Shown here: positions 31,616-41,222 of the stretch, piece after piece | Layout: every line of letters starts with the position of its first letter | Position numbering within the stretch: position 1 is the stretch's first letter | The notes under the pieces: generated by a model | The model's database searches: none | Seen by the model: only the letters and a program-made list of their open reading frames with translations | Told to the model about the DNA's origin: nothing | Source of the DNA: Hartmannibacter diazotrophicus | Lineage (GTDB): Bacteria; Pseudomonadota; Alphaproteobacteria; Rhizobiales; Pleomorphomonadaceae | NCBI RefSeq assembly: GCF_900231165.1 | Contig: NZ_LT960614.1 | Coordinates: 62,001 to 126,000, forward strand | Direction: 5' to 3' | DNA length: 64,000 nucleotides | Position numbers and translations under genes: made by a program

Positions 31616-32362
31616 CTAGCCCGTGCGCGGGCCGAAGCGACCCGCGGGCGGCAGGTTCAGCTTGGCCGGCTCGATGATCAGATTGAAGCGCGGGATGTCG
31701 CCCCACTCTCGTTTCATCGTGATCCGCATGCCGGCGACGGTCCGGTCGATCGGGTCGAGATAGTCGATGGACCGGAGCAGGCCGGATGGCATCGGCCAGC
31801 TCTCGATGCGGAAGACGGTCTCGATCAGCGACTTCATGCGTGCCTTGGCGTCGTCGGCGCCGTCGCGGTCCTCAAGGTTCATCTTGACCCGGATGAGCCG
31901 CAGATGCCCCTGAAGATCGCTCTGGGCGAGGACGAAGAGCGAATTCTGGGGTGCGTCATTGCCCTGGCCGCTCTGGGCTTTCTTGCCGGAACCGGTGGTC
32001 GCGCGCTGGTCGCTGACGAGGATCAACTCGGAGGTGCACTGGGTCAGCTGCGGCGAAAGGACGGTCGCGTGGCTCTCGCTCATCGGGATGCCGGCATCGC
32101 CGAGCAGCTTGCAGAAGGTGACCGGCGGCACGGAGGCCACCTGCCGGAATTCGGTGCCATAGGGGGCAGGCGAGACGGCGCTCTTGCGTGTCTTCGGATC
32201 GAGCGAGGCCAGCGGATCCGGCGGCGTCCATTCCGACGCGGGCACAACGGTCTCCTGTCCCTGAAACCCCACCCAGCGCAAGGGAAGCTGACCGCTCAGC
32301 AAGGCCGCAGCGGTGACGATCGCGATCGCGGTCAGGAGTGTCGGAACGGGTGGTGGTGTCAC
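31616..32362 (-). CDS. Hypothetical membrane-anchored/exported protein, probably DUF6030 family
   Basis: 248 residues. A single N-terminal hydrophobic segment ([18 protein letters not shown]) suggests a signal anchor; the remainder looks periplasmic ([58 protein letters not shown]). The two cysteines could form a disulfide. The pattern matches my memory of the rhizobial DUF6030 family, which has no known function; this assignment is not certain. The start is GTG with no evident ribosome-binding site, so the N-terminus is uncertain. Upstream of soxB on the same strand, but the 176-base gap makes cotranscription uncertain. Confidence 0.7.
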   Translation of the reverse strand: MTPPPVPTLLTAIAIVTAAALLSGQLPLRWVGFQGQETVVPASEWTPPDPLASLDPKTRKSAVSPAPYGTEFRQVASVPPVTFCKLLGDAGIPMSESHATVLSPQLTQCTSELILVSDQRATTGSGKKAQSGQGNDAPQNSLFVLAQSDLQGHLRLIRVKMNLEDRDGADDAKARMKSLIETVFRIESWPMPSGLLRSIDYLDPIDRTVAGMRITMKREWGDIPRFNLIIEPAKLNLPPAGRFGPRTG

Positions 32363-32793
32363 GGCGGCAACAGTCTGGCCAGGCGAAGGGACGACCGATT
32401 TGGACGAAATAATTCACTCCCCCAAATTTTCATGGATCTGGGCGAAAAAGGACTCGTTTCAGACCTCGGCACCCTCATCATGTCGCTCAAATTCATAACA
32501 AACTGCATTGCGAAGCGGCATAAAACGCGGGCTCGGCCGATCTTCGGAAAAAAATTCGGCGCGAGAAGGGCGATTCGCAAAAAAACCTTGGCGTCGCGCG
32601 GAACAACATGTGGTAATGGTATTTGCGGAGCGGTTCTTCATATTATTCGGTCCTGATTGCGTTCGGCGTCGCGGCTCAAGTAGCCAAACAGGAAAGAAGT
32701 ATCTGGATTAGCTCTGTTGCGATTGATGTCCGCATCCATTTCTCCGGTTGGGTGCAGGCTGTGCTTTTGGATGGCGGAGACGAGAACGTTAGA
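32363..32793. other. AT-rich intergenic region upstream of the cold-shock gene
   Basis: 431 bases, noticeably richer in A/T than the flanks, with A-runs at about 32549-32555 and 32579-32585. It must hold the csp promoter and probably a long structured leader, as is usual for cold-shock genes. I could not fix a -35/-10 pair or find a convincing small frame. Confidence 0.6.
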
Positions 32794-33501
32794 ATGGGTA
32801 AGGGTAAGGACTTTCGCCAGCCGCGTCGGCGCGGCGGATTTGATGACGACATGCCGCCTCCTTTCGAGATGCGTAGCGAGCGGCCCGCGCGGCCGATGGG
32901 CGGCTCAGGATTCGGCGGTGGCGCGGAAGCGACAGGTCCGGTTGTGGACGCCACGGTTTCCTGGTTCAACCCTGAGAAGGGTTTCGGCTTCACGGCGCTG
33001 ACCGATGGATCGGGCGACGCCTTCCTTCACATTGGAGCGCTGCAGGCGGTCGGTCGCGACACCGTTGCTCCTGGCTCGACCTTGAAGGTCCAGGTGGCTC
33101 AGGGCGCCAAGGGCAAGCAGGTTGTGAAGGTCATCGACGTCGATGAAAGCACGGCTTCCGAGCCGGCCCGCGGTCCGCGCAGCTTCGGCGGCGGAGATCG
33201 CAGCTTCGGGGATCGGCCTCCGCGTGCTGGCGGTGGTGGTTTCGGTGGCAGCCCGCGTCCGCCTCGCCGGACGGTGGACATGTCGTCCGCGATGCCGCTC
33301 GAGGGCACGGTGAAGTGGTTCAACCCTGAAAAGGGCTTCGGCTTTGTTGCCGGCGAGGACGGCGGCAAGGACGTCTTCGTGCACATCTCGGTGCTGCAGT
33401 CCGCCGGTCTGGCCCATCTTGACGATGGTCAGCGGGTGTCGATGCAGATCGTCGAGACGCCGAAGGGCCGCGAGGCCGTTTCGATCGAATTGGGCGACTG
33501 A
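32794..33501 (+). CDS. Double cold-shock-domain protein
   Basis: 235 residues. Basic N-terminus (MGKGKDFRQPRRRGGFDDD), a first CSD (about 50-117; VSWFNPEKGFGFTAL, DAFLHIGAL), a Gly/Arg-rich linker (about 125-165) and a second CSD (168-235; VKWFNPEKGFGFVAGEDG, DVFVHISVL). Both domains keep the RNP1-like KGFGF and RNP2-like VFVHI motifs; the first has FLHIG. Single-stranded RNA/DNA chaperone; two-CSD forms of this size are typical of Hyphomicrobiales. Start set by the family N-terminus MG(K/R)G(K/R)DFR; a GGAGA site lies about 12 bases upstream. Confidence 0.93.
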   Translation: MGKGKDFRQPRRRGGFDDDMPPPFEMRSERPARPMGGSGFGGGAEATGPVVDATVSWFNPEKGFGFTALTDGSGDAFLHIGALQAVGRDTVAPGSTLKVQVAQGAKGKQVVKVIDVDESTASEPARGPRSFGGGDRSFGDRPPRAGGGGFGGSPRPPRRTVDMSSAMPLEGTVKWFNPEKGFGFVAGEDGGKDVFVHISVLQSAGLAHLDDGQRVSMQIVETPKGREAVSIELGD

Positions 33502-33819
33502 GGGTTTCCGTCAGTCTTTGCCCGAAGAATCGAGCGCCATTCTGCCCCCGTGCAAGCGGGGACAGGGTGGCGCTTGTTTGTTTGATGCTAGATGGTTGAC
33601 TCTTCGCCGCCGGGCCTTTGCCGGCGGCGAAGAGTCAAGCCGTCAGAACGCCAAGCACTGTGCGGAAAGCCCGCGCGGTGCTTTTTTGCTTCTTGGGATC
33701 CCGCCACGCTTGCCCGTGTCTCTTGCCCCCGCTTCTTGCCCGAGTCCGCCCGGCCTCTCTTCGCAGGGCCGGCAGATGACGCAGGGTCGGGGCAGATGGC
33801 TTGCCGGACGTTGTCCCGG
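33502..33819. other. Intergenic region between convergent csp and ribB
   Basis: 318 bases. It contains a GC-rich imperfect stem (33539-33574) followed by GCTTGTTTGTTTG, a plausible csp terminator, then a separate perfect stem-loop (33596-33638). The rest, 33640-33819, shows no gene. Confidence 0.6.
33596..33638. other. Perfect 18-bp stem-loop
   Basis: Arms 33596-33613 and 33621-33638 are exact reverse complements, 18 bp, with loop GCCTTTG. No T-run follows in either direction, so it is not a standard intrinsic terminator. It may block exonucleases at the csp or ribB transcript end, or be a protein-binding palindrome. Confidence 0.85.
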
Positions 33820-34965
33820 TCAGGCCTGGTCCTCGAGCCTGATGGTGCGGCTGATCTCGATGCCGAAGCCGCCGAGGCCGACATACTGCCGGTTCTGCGA
33901 GGCAAGAACGGCGATCGAGACGACCCCGAGGTCGCGCAGGATCTGCGCGCCAACGCCGACTTCCCGCCACCGGTTCATGCGCTTGATCGCACTGCTGTGA
34001 CCCTCGCCGTCCTTCGGTCCTTCGTCTGGTGTGTCCGTTGCCCCTGTCGTCGACATTTCAGCGAGGTCGTCGGCATGGGGGGTGCGCAGGAACATGAGAA
34101 CGCCGCGTCCGTCGCCCTGTGACCGGATAGCCTCGAGCGCCCCGTCGAGCCAGAAGCCCTTCTGCGCCGACCGGCAGAAGAGGTCCAGCACCGGCTGCTC
34201 GCGGTGGATGCGGGTGAAGATATCCTCGCCGTTGCCGATCTCGCCGAAGACGGCGACGATGTGTTGCAGCGGATCGAAGGGCGTCTGGTAGGCATAGACC
34301 ATCGCCTTCATGCCGCCGATCGTCATCGGCTGCGCCGCCGCGCGCGAGACGAAGCGCTCGGTGCGGATGCGATAGGCGATCAGATCCTCGATGCTGATGA
34401 TCTTCAGCTTGTGCTCGGCGGCAAAGGCCAGGAGTTCGGGCAGCCGCTTCACGGTGCCGTCGTCGTTGACCACCTCGGCAAGAATGCCGACCGGCTCGAT
34501 GCCGGCGAGCCGGGCAAGATCGACGCCCGCTTCCGTGTGGCCGGAGCGGGTCAGGACGCCGCCGGCGCGCGCGATCAGCGGAAAGATATGGCCGGGCCGC
34601 AGGAAGTCGCTCGCCTGGGCATTGTCGTTGGCGAGCGCCCTGGCGGTGTTGGCGCGTTCTTCAGATGAAATGCCGGTGGTCATCCCGACCTTGTAGTCGA
34701 CGCTGATCGTGAAGGCCGTGCGCATCGGATCGAGATTGTTGGCGACCATCGGCGGCAGGTTGAGGGTGTCCGCGCGCTCGCCCGTCATCGGCACGCAGAT
34801 GATACCGCTGGTGTGGCGGATCATGAAGGCCATCGTCTCGGGCGTGGCCTTCGATGCGGCCATGATCAGGTCGCCCTCGTTTTCGCGGTCGGTATCGTCA
34901 ACGACGATCACGAGTTCGCCGTTGGCAATGGCGGCGATGGCCGCTTCAATCTTGTCGAGTTTCAT
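33820..34965 (-). CDS. ribB: 3,4-dihydroxy-2-butanone 4-phosphate synthase fused to degenerate GTP cyclohydrolase II (RibBX type)
   Basis: 381 residues. Residues 1 to about 205 are a complete RibB (DDTDRENEGDL, HTSGIICVP, RPGHIFPLIAR, RSGHTEAGVDL), making the four-carbon precursor of riboflavin. The C-terminal half aligns with GTP cyclohydrolase II but lacks the zinc cysteines (HSECLTGD is HREQPVLD; CDC is CRS) and the QEGRGIGL loop. It should not be a cyclohydrolase. This layout is known in proteobacteria as RibBX. No FMN riboswitch is visible upstream. Start at MKLDKIE; upstream frame is out-of-family. Confidence 0.93.
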   Translation of the reverse strand: MKLDKIEAAIAAIANGELVIVVDDTDRENEGDLIMAASKATPETMAFMIRHTSGIICVPMTGERADTLNLPPMVANNLDPMRTAFTISVDYKVGMTTGISSEERANTARALANDNAQASDFLRPGHIFPLIARAGGVLTRSGHTEAGVDLARLAGIEPVGILAEVVNDDGTVKRLPELLAFAAEHKLKIISIEDLIAYRIRTERFVSRAAAQPMTIGGMKAMVYAYQTPFDPLQHIVAVFGEIGNGEDIFTRIHREQPVLDLFCRSAQKGFWLDGALEAIRSQGDGRGVLMFLRTPHADDLAEMSTTGATDTPDEGPKDGEGHSSAIKRMNRWREVGVGAQILRDLGVVSIAVLASQNRQYVGLGGFGIEISRTIRLEDQA

Positions 34966-35142
34966 GATGAGCCTGAAGAAAAGAGATCGTGAGCTTGTAG
35001 ACCTCATGGGCGGAGGGATCAACGTCGCACCGACCGATGATCCGGGGCAAGCAGGACGATGGATCAAATCCCGGCGGGTCGCCGGGGTGCCGGCTGGCGC
35101 CGCGTCCCCGTCGACGCGCCCCCGTCAACGCGCGCCCGTCGA

Positions 35143-37797
35143 TCAGCCGGCCCGCTCGCGCGCATCCATGTGCTTGGCGAGCAGCGAGGCCAGGTGGTCC
35201 GGCTGCAGAGGCTTCGACGCCCAGTCGTCGAAAAGGCCGCCCTCACAGCTCTCCCGCGTCGCCGGCATGACGTCGGCGGTGAGGGCGATGATGAGCGGAT
35301 GATGCGCCGTGTCGGGAATGTCGAGCGAGCGGATCCGCCGTGTCGCCTCGAAGCCGTCCATTTCGGGCATGTGCAGGTCCATCAGCACGATGTCGAAGGC
35401 GCGGCCGGATCGGACTGCCTCCTCATAGGCGGCAACGGCGTGGCGCCCGTCGACGGCGACGCTCACCGAATGCCCCTGCCGTTCCAGGAGACCGCGTCCG
35501 AGCAGGACGTTGATCTCGTTGTCGTCGCACAGCAGCACGTGGCAGCCGGGCCGGGCGGTCGGCTTCGGCTCGCTGTGCATGTCCGGGCGCTCGTCCTGGG
35601 GGGAGAAGATGGCCTCGCCGAGCAGCGTGCGCACGGTGAGCACGAGAGACGAGGAGCGCACCGGCTTGACCATATAGGCGCCGTAGCCCGCATCGCTGAA
35701 TTCCGCCAGTTGCGGGCGCTGCAACGGGTCGATCACGATCCCGACCGGTGTCGAGGTCATCGCCCGGATGCGCTCGATCATGGCGATCGGATCGCCGACC
35801 GCCGCATCGACGAGGACGACATCGGCCGGAGGGCCGCCCATCAGGTCGGCCTCGACCTGCTGCTGGGTCAGGAGCCGGACATCGGCGCCGCGCTCGAACA
35901 GCCGGCGCAAGATCAGGGGACCCTCGATGAGCGCATGCGAGACGAGCACGATCCGCCTGCCGGCAAGTTCGCCGCCTTGCGCCTGGGGTAGGGGTGTGCT
36001 GGGGGGCGTGTCGGCGGACGCGCCCTCGTCCACTTTCGCTTCCTCGCTGGCGCCGGCCATGTCGGCTGCAACGGATAGACCGGGCCCTGCTGTTCCGTCT
36101 GGTCGCATGTCCAACGGATCGTCCTGGCGGCTCAGGAGTGCCTCAATCAGCATCTGCTGATGGGCCCGGGCGCCCGCGCCGGGACCAGGCGCAAAGCTGA
36201 AGCTGGGAACCGGGATCGTCGGCGCGGCGGCTGTCCCGGGAACGGTCCCTGACGGATCGGCCGTCTCGTGCTCGGTGTCCAGCCGGATCAGGAAGGAGAA
36301 GCAGGCGCCGGCGCCGAGAGCCGATTCCAGCCGGATTTCGCCGCCCATGAGGTGGACGAGCCGCCGCGAGATCGCAAGCCCGAGCCCCGTGCCGCCAAAG
36401 GATCGTGCCGGTCCAGGCTCGGCCTGCTCGAACTCGCGGAAGATTCGGTCGCCGTCCTGTGGATCGATGCCGATGCCGGTGTCGCGGATCTGGAACAGGA
36501 CACCGACCCGTTGACCTTCGTCGGCCGCGCGCACCCGGAACACCTCGATCGCGACGCCGCCCTCGGCCGTGAACTTGATGCCGTTGCCGGCAAGGTTGAA
36601 CAGAACCTGGCGCAGGCGCGCCGCATCTACCCGGAGAGAGGGCGGAAGGTCCGGATCGATATAGGCCGCAAGCTCGATGCCCTTGGCCTGTGCGCGCGGG
36701 GCCAGAAGCTCGGCCAGCGCCTCGACGAGTTCGCCGATATTGGCCGCCTCTGGCATCAGGTCGATACGGCCGGCCTCGATCTTGGAGAAATCGAGCAGGT
36801 CGTTGATGAGCAGCAGCAGGGCGTCGCCGGATGTCTCGATGGCGCGGGCATAGGTCTGCTGCTCGGACGACAGCGACGTCTGCTGCAGCAGGTTGATCAT
36901 CCCGAGAATGCCGTTGAGCGGGGTGCGGATCTCGTGGCTGACCATGGCGAGAAAGCGCGACTTCGCCTCGCTGGCCGCCTCGGCCATGTCGCGCGCCACC
37001 GAAAGCGCCGCTTCCGTCGCCTTGCGGTCGGTGACGTCGCGGCCGATGCAATGGATGACGGACTGGTCTCCCTCGTCCTTGAGACAGGTCTCGGTCCAGG
37101 AGAACCAGCGCGTTCCCTGCGCCGTTTCGACCGGCACGTCCCGGACCGGCAGCAGATAGGAGCGTTCACGCCCCTCCTCGTCCGTCGAAAGGGGATGCCC
37201 GTCGTCCAGCCTGATCACGTCGAGGAGTTTCCGGCCGATGACCTCGTCCTCGGAAATGCCGAAGAGCCGGATGAAGCTCTCGTTGACGCCGATGATGAGG
37301 CCGGTCTTGTCCCGCTGCAGGACGACGTCGCCGCTCGCCTGGATGATGCCACCAAGCTGCTCGAGCTGCTCGCGCGCCTCCCAAAGGTCGTCCGTCAGCG
37401 CCTCGATATCCGGACCGGAGGCGGGAGCGGACTGGCTGTCTGTCGCCGCAGCCGGGCGGCGCTTGCGCGCCCTGCGCAGAAGCCGGGAAATCAGGTCGAC
37501 GGAGCCGCCGCCGAGAACGAAGGCGGCGGCAAAACCGAGAACGGGATTGCCGGTGATCGCCGCGGTAATGAGAAGAAGGGCCGCGGCAGCCGTGAGGCCA
37601 ATCATGCCAAGATCGAGGGCTGCCTCGGCCAGCGTTCGGCTCTTGCGGCCAGCGGCCGGGATATCAGCCTCGACGATGCCCCACTCGGTCCCCACCGGCC
37701 GGGGCGCAGTTGCCTCGTCGATCCGTGCCGGATGCTCGCGCGGCAACTCGGCATGGACCTTGTCCTGCCGGTCGGTTCGGCCGTTCAGCTTGATCAT
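35143..37797 (-). CDS. Hybrid sensor histidine kinase with PAS, HisKA, HATPase and receiver domains
   Basis: 884 residues. Two adjacent helices (about 64-102) form a membrane anchor with almost no periplasmic part. Then a PAS domain (about 145-260; ASGDVVLQRDKTGLIIGVNE), HisKA (MVSHEIRTPLNGILG, His 288) and HATPase (GNGIKFTAEGG, IRDTGIGIDPQD, SFGGTGLGLAISRRLV). A degenerate receiver-like region follows (about 625-725, ADVVLVDAA). The C-terminal true receiver has Asp 807 (IVLMDLHMPEMDG). It may sense an intracellular or membrane signal. No partner response regulator is adjacent. The ATG at 37797 has AGGACGG upstream; 37815 is an alternative. Confidence 0.93.
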   Translation of the reverse strand: MIKLNGRTDRQDKVHAELPREHPARIDEATAPRPVGTEWGIVEADIPAAGRKSRTLAEAALDLGMIGLTAAAALLLITAAITGNPVLGFAAAFVLGGGSVDLISRLLRRARKRRPAAATDSQSAPASGPDIEALTDDLWEAREQLEQLGGIIQASGDVVLQRDKTGLIIGVNESFIRLFGISEDEVIGRKLLDVIRLDDGHPLSTDEEGRERSYLLPVRDVPVETAQGTRWFSWTETCLKDEGDQSVIHCIGRDVTDRKATEAALSVARDMAEAASEAKSRFLAMVSHEIRTPLNGILGMINLLQQTSLSSEQQTYARAIETSGDALLLLINDLLDFSKIEAGRIDLMPEAANIGELVEALAELLAPRAQAKGIELAAYIDPDLPPSLRVDAARLRQVLFNLAGNGIKFTAEGGVAIEVFRVRAADEGQRVGVLFQIRDTGIGIDPQDGDRIFREFEQAEPGPARSFGGTGLGLAISRRLVHLMGGEIRLESALGAGACFSFLIRLDTEHETADPSGTVPGTAAAPTIPVPSFSFAPGPGAGARAHQQMLIEALLSRQDDPLDMRPDGTAGPGLSVAADMAGASEEAKVDEGASADTPPSTPLPQAQGGELAGRRIVLVSHALIEGPLILRRLFERGADVRLLTQQQVEADLMGGPPADVVLVDAAVGDPIAMIERIRAMTSTPVGIVIDPLQRPQLAEFSDAGYGAYMVKPVRSSSLVLTVRTLLGEAIFSPQDERPDMHSEPKPTARPGCHVLLCDDNEINVLLGRGLLERQGHSVSVAVDGRHAVAAYEEAVRSGRAFDIVLMDLHMPEMDGFEATRRIRSLDIPDTAHHPLIIALTADVMPATRESCEGGLFDDWASKPLQPDHLASLLAKHMDARERAG

Positions 37798-38088
37798 CAC
37801 CCGTCCTGCTCTCATTCGCGTGGCGGACAGGATGAAGGAACATCCTTGAAATTTCCTTTTCCCTGCAGTCCTGAATCGATGGTGATCGATGACCGGCGAG
37901 GACCGAGGGCAGCGCGGAGAGCGGCCGTTGAGCCGCCGGCTTTAGCCCGGAAGCCGCTGCGGGGGCGGTGGACGACCTGGCACCTTGATCCCGTCATCCC
38001 GCCGATCCGGCGATGGTCCAGACGCCGATGCATGATAAGCCGGATAAATTTAGCGCGTAGGCAATGCTGCGGCTTCCGCCGCGCGCCA

Positions 38089-39621
38089 TCAGGCGGCCGT
38101 TGCCATCCGGTCCGTTTGCGGCCGGTAGGCGAGCGCCTCGGCCACGTGCAGCCGGCCGACGCGGTCCTCCCCGTCGAGATCGGCGAGCGTGCGCGCCACC
38201 TTCAGGACGCGGTGATAGGCGCGGGCCGAAAGCCGCATCATGTCGGCGGCATCACGCAGCAGCTGGGCGGCGCTCCGGTCGGGCTCAGCAATCTCTTCGA
38301 TGACCCGCGACGGGGCATCGGCATTCGTGCGCAGATGCGGCAACTGAAGGGCCGCGAAGCGCTCTGTCTGGCGCATCCGTGCCTGGGCGACCCGCTCGGC
38401 GACGACGGCACTCGTTTCGCTCGATCGCGGCAGTTGCAGGTCCGCTGCCGAAACCGCGCCGACCTCGATGTGAAGATCGATACGGTCGAGCAGCGGCCCG
38501 GAAAGCCGCGCCTGATAGTCGGCGGCGCAGCGGTCGCCCCTCCGGCAGGTGAAGCCGGGCGTTCCCGCATGGCCGCAGCGGCACGGGTTCATGGCGGCGA
38601 CAAGCTGGAACCTTGCCGGATAGGTGACCCTATGATTGGCCCGGGCAATGACGACGTCGCCGGTCTCCAGCGGCTGGCGCAGGCTGTCGAGAACGGTCGG
38701 GTTGAACTCCGGCAGCTCGTCGAGGAAGAGGACACCGTTGTGGGCCATGGACACCTCGCCCGGCCGTGCCCGAAGGCCGCCGCCGACCAGCGCCGCCATC
38801 GAGGCCGAGTGATGCGGCGCGCGAAAGGGCCTCCGGTCGGAGAGCTTGCCGTCGGCGAGCGTTCCGGCAATCGAGGCGACCATCGAGATTTCAAGCAGTT
38901 CGCGCGGGCTGAGCGGCGGCAGGATGGAGGGAAGCCGCTGCGCCAGCATTGATTTGCCAGCGCCCGGCGGGCCGATCATCAGGAGGTTGTGGCCGCCGGC
39001 GGCGCAGATTTCGAGCGCACGCTTGGCCGTCTCCTGTCCCTTCACATCGGCAAGATCGGGCAGGGAGGTGTCCATCTCGCTGCGCCGGGCAATGGGGCGG
39101 CTCAGCACCTGCGTTCCCTTGAAATGATTGGCGATGGCAATGAGGCTGAGCGGGGCGAGAATCGCCATGTCGGGGTCGGCCCAGGCGGCCTCGCTTCCCG
39201 ACGCCTTGGGGCAGATGAGGCCCTTGCCGTTCGCATTGGCGGCGATGGCGGCCGGCAGCACGCCGGCGACCGGAGACAGTGTCCCGTCGAGCGCAAGCTC
39301 GCCGAGGACGACGAAGCCCTCCAGCGCGTCGGCCGGCAGGGCGCCAATCGCCGCCATCAGGCAAAGCGCAATCGGAAGATCGTAGTGACTGCCTTCCTTC
39401 GGCAGGTCGGCCGGGGCGAGATTGACCGTGATCCGCCGCGCCGGCAGGGCAAGGCCCGAGGCAGTCAGCGCCGCCCGAATGCGCTCCCGGCTTTCGCCAA
39501 CCGCCTTGTCGGCCAGTCCCACGATGGTGAAATTCGGCGAGCCGGGTGCCACATGCACCTGGACATCGACATCCACGGCCTCAACGCCCTGAAAGGCGAC
39601 CGTTGTCACCCGACTGACCAT
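38089..39621 (-). CDS. comM: YifB/ComM-type Mg-chelatase-like AAA+ ATPase
   Basis: 510 residues. An N-terminal Lon-protease-like domain (EGSHYDLPIALCLMAA), a central AAA+ domain with Walker A GPPGAGKSM and Walker B VLFLDELPEF, a zinc-like cysteine cluster (CRCGHAGTPGFTCRRGDRC), and a C-terminal Mg_chelatase domain. ComM is a helicase promoting branch migration in natural transformation; the family is also widespread in non-competent bacteria. Starts at MVSRVTTVAF as in the family. Convergent with none; gshB lies upstream on the same strand. Confidence 0.94.
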   Translation of the reverse strand: MVSRVTTVAFQGVEAVDVDVQVHVAPGSPNFTIVGLADKAVGESRERIRAALTASGLALPARRITVNLAPADLPKEGSHYDLPIALCLMAAIGALPADALEGFVVLGELALDGTLSPVAGVLPAAIAANANGKGLICPKASGSEAAWADPDMAILAPLSLIAIANHFKGTQVLSRPIARRSEMDTSLPDLADVKGQETAKRALEICAAGGHNLLMIGPPGAGKSMLAQRLPSILPPLSPRELLEISMVASIAGTLADGKLSDRRPFRAPHHSASMAALVGGGLRARPGEVSMAHNGVLFLDELPEFNPTVLDSLRQPLETGDVVIARANHRVTYPARFQLVAAMNPCRCGHAGTPGFTCRRGDRCAADYQARLSGPLLDRIDLHIEVGAVSAADLQLPRSSETSAVVAERVAQARMRQTERFAALQLPHLRTNADAPSRVIEEIAEPDRSAAQLLRDAADMMRLSARAYHRVLKVARTLADLDGEDRVGRLHVAEALAYRPQTDRMATAA

Positions 39622-39721
39622 GGCAAGACCCCCGCCTCCACTGGAACTTGCGGAAGGGTTGCACAACCAGACAGGGCATTCAAGAATAAAACGAGAACAA
39701 AAGCAGGATTTCTGTTCGGGT

Positions 39722-40675
39722 CTAGTCAGCCTTTGCGGCGACCTTGGCCTCAATGGCGTCCCAGATCCGCGCCGCGATATCCGGGCCGCCGAGCTTGCGG
39801 ATGGCGCGGATACCGGTCGGGCAGGTCACGTTGATCTCCGTGAGAAAGCCGCCGATGACGTCGATGCCGACGAAGAGAAGGCCGAGGCGCTTCAGCTCCG
39901 GTCCGATGGTGGCGCAGATTTCGGCTTCCCGGTCGGTGAGTTCCGTCGTCTGGGCGGCCCCGCCGCGCACCATGTTGGAGCGAAGGTCGTCGGCCGCCGG
40001 CACGCGGTTGACCGCGCCGGCGAACTCGCCCTCGACGAGGATGATGCGCTTGTCGCCGGCGCGCACCGCAGGCAGGTAGCGCTGCACGACGAAGGGCTCG
40101 CGCGACAGCGAGGTGAAGAGGTCCATCAGCGAGCCGAAATTCTCGTCCTCGGGGCGCACGCGGAACACCGACTGGCCGCCGTGGCCATAGAGCGGCTTGA
40201 TAACGATGTCGCCATGCTGCTTGCGGAAATCCTTCACCTCCTGCACGTCGCGCGTGATCACCGTCTCCGGCATCAGCTGCGGGAAGGTCATGACCAGCAC
40301 TTTTTCCGGGGCGTTGCGCACGCTCGCCGGATCGTTGACCACCAGCGTCTTCGGATGAATGAGGTCGAGCATGTGCGTGCTCGTCACATAGGCCATGTCG
40401 AAGGGCGGCTCCTGGCGCAGAAGCACGACATCGGCGTCGGCAAGGTCCATGCGATAGGCGTCGCCAAGCGCGTAATGCGCGCCCTCGACGTCGGCGACCT
40501 CGACCGGCTCCACGCGGGCGGCGACGCTCTTGCCGGTCATCGCCATGCGGTCGGGCGTGTAGTGCAGCAGCCGGTGGCCTCTCCGCTGGGCTTCCAGCAT
40601 CAGGGCGAAGGTGGAATCGCCTCCGATCCTGATCGTGGAGATATGATCCATCTGGACGGCAACTGTCAGGCTCAT
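39722..40675 (-). CDS. gshB: Glutathione synthetase
   Basis: 317 residues. Ligates gamma-glutamylcysteine and glycine with ATP. ATP-grasp motifs: [46 protein letters not shown]. The ATG at 40675 gives [12 protein letters not shown], the family start. It is part of a conserved group rsmI-yraN-gshB (minus strand). Confidence 0.97.
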   Translation of the reverse strand: MSLTVAVQMDHISTIRIGGDSTFALMLEAQRRGHRLLHYTPDRMAMTGKSVAARVEPVEVADVEGAHYALGDAYRMDLADADVVLLRQEPPFDMAYVTSTHMLDLIHPKTLVVNDPASVRNAPEKVLVMTFPQLMPETVITRDVQEVKDFRKQHGDIVIKPLYGHGGQSVFRVRPEDENFGSLMDLFTSLSREPFVVQRYLPAVRAGDKRIILVEGEFAGAVNRVPAADDLRSNMVRGGAAQTTELTDREAEICATIGPELKRLGLLFVGIDVIGGFLTEINVTCPTGIRAIRKLGGPDIAARIWDAIEAKVAAKAD

Positions 40676-40826
40676 GGCAAATCTCGTGGGGCTGGCTGCG
40701 CAAGGAGGGACGGTGCGCGGAGGGACATCTCGTCAGGCACATATGGACCGCGGCACGGCGGCCCGCAACGGGGCAGGCACACCGAAGGTCCTGATTCTGT
40801 CCGGCGCGGTTCGGGCGCGACGCAGG

Positions 40827-41222
40827 TCAGTCGTCGGCAAAGAAGGCGGACGGGACATGGACGGGCCAGCGCCGGGGACGCACCAGCGCCACGTCGAAGC
40901 GCTGGTCGCATGCGTCGAGATGCGGGTTCTTCTGCATGTAGAGCCTGGCTGCCTGGATGACCCGGCGCCGGGTCCGTGGGGTCACCGCTTCGGCGGCGGT
41001 GTCGATGTCGCCGCGTGCCTTCACCTCGACGAAGGCGACGAGCCGGCCGCGCCGGACGACGAGGTCGATCTCGCCCACCGGTGTGCGATAGCGCCGGGCA
41101 AGGATGCGGTAGCCCTTGAGGCGCAGGGCGATGGCGACGACATGCTCGGCCATGATGCCACGCTTTTCCGCCTTCTGCCGGCGCTCCCTGGCCGTGGGGC
41201 CGGACGGCTGGCGGACTGTCAC
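40827..41222 (-). CDS. yraN: YraN family protein (UPF0102)
   Basis: 131 residues, nuclease-like fold of the Holliday-junction-resolvase clan. Conserved GEIDLVVRRGRLVAFVEVKAR carries acidic residues and Lys of a PD-(D/E)xK site; GYRILARRYRTPVGEID precedes it. No biochemical role is established. Its start overlaps the stop of rsmI by 4 bases (ATGA); the pair rsmI-yraN is widely conserved. Confidence 0.92.
   Translation of the reverse strand: MTVRQPSGPTARERRQKAEKRGIMAEHVVAIALRLKGYRILARRYRTPVGEIDLVVRRGRLVAFVEVKARGDIDTAAEAVTPRTRRRVIQAARLYMQKNPHLDACDQRFDVALVRPRRWPVHVPSAFFADD

Noticed and set aside
34966-35142. Possible FMN riboswitch upstream of ribB
   Set aside because: None of the conserved RFN blocks (such as the CCACCGGCGGTA region) could be found in either strand of this gap, so no riboswitch is annotated.
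36268-38952. An 894-codon open frame opposite the hybrid kinase and comM
   Set aside because: It spans two genuine genes and the gap between them in antisense, with no ribosome-binding site or recognisable domain.
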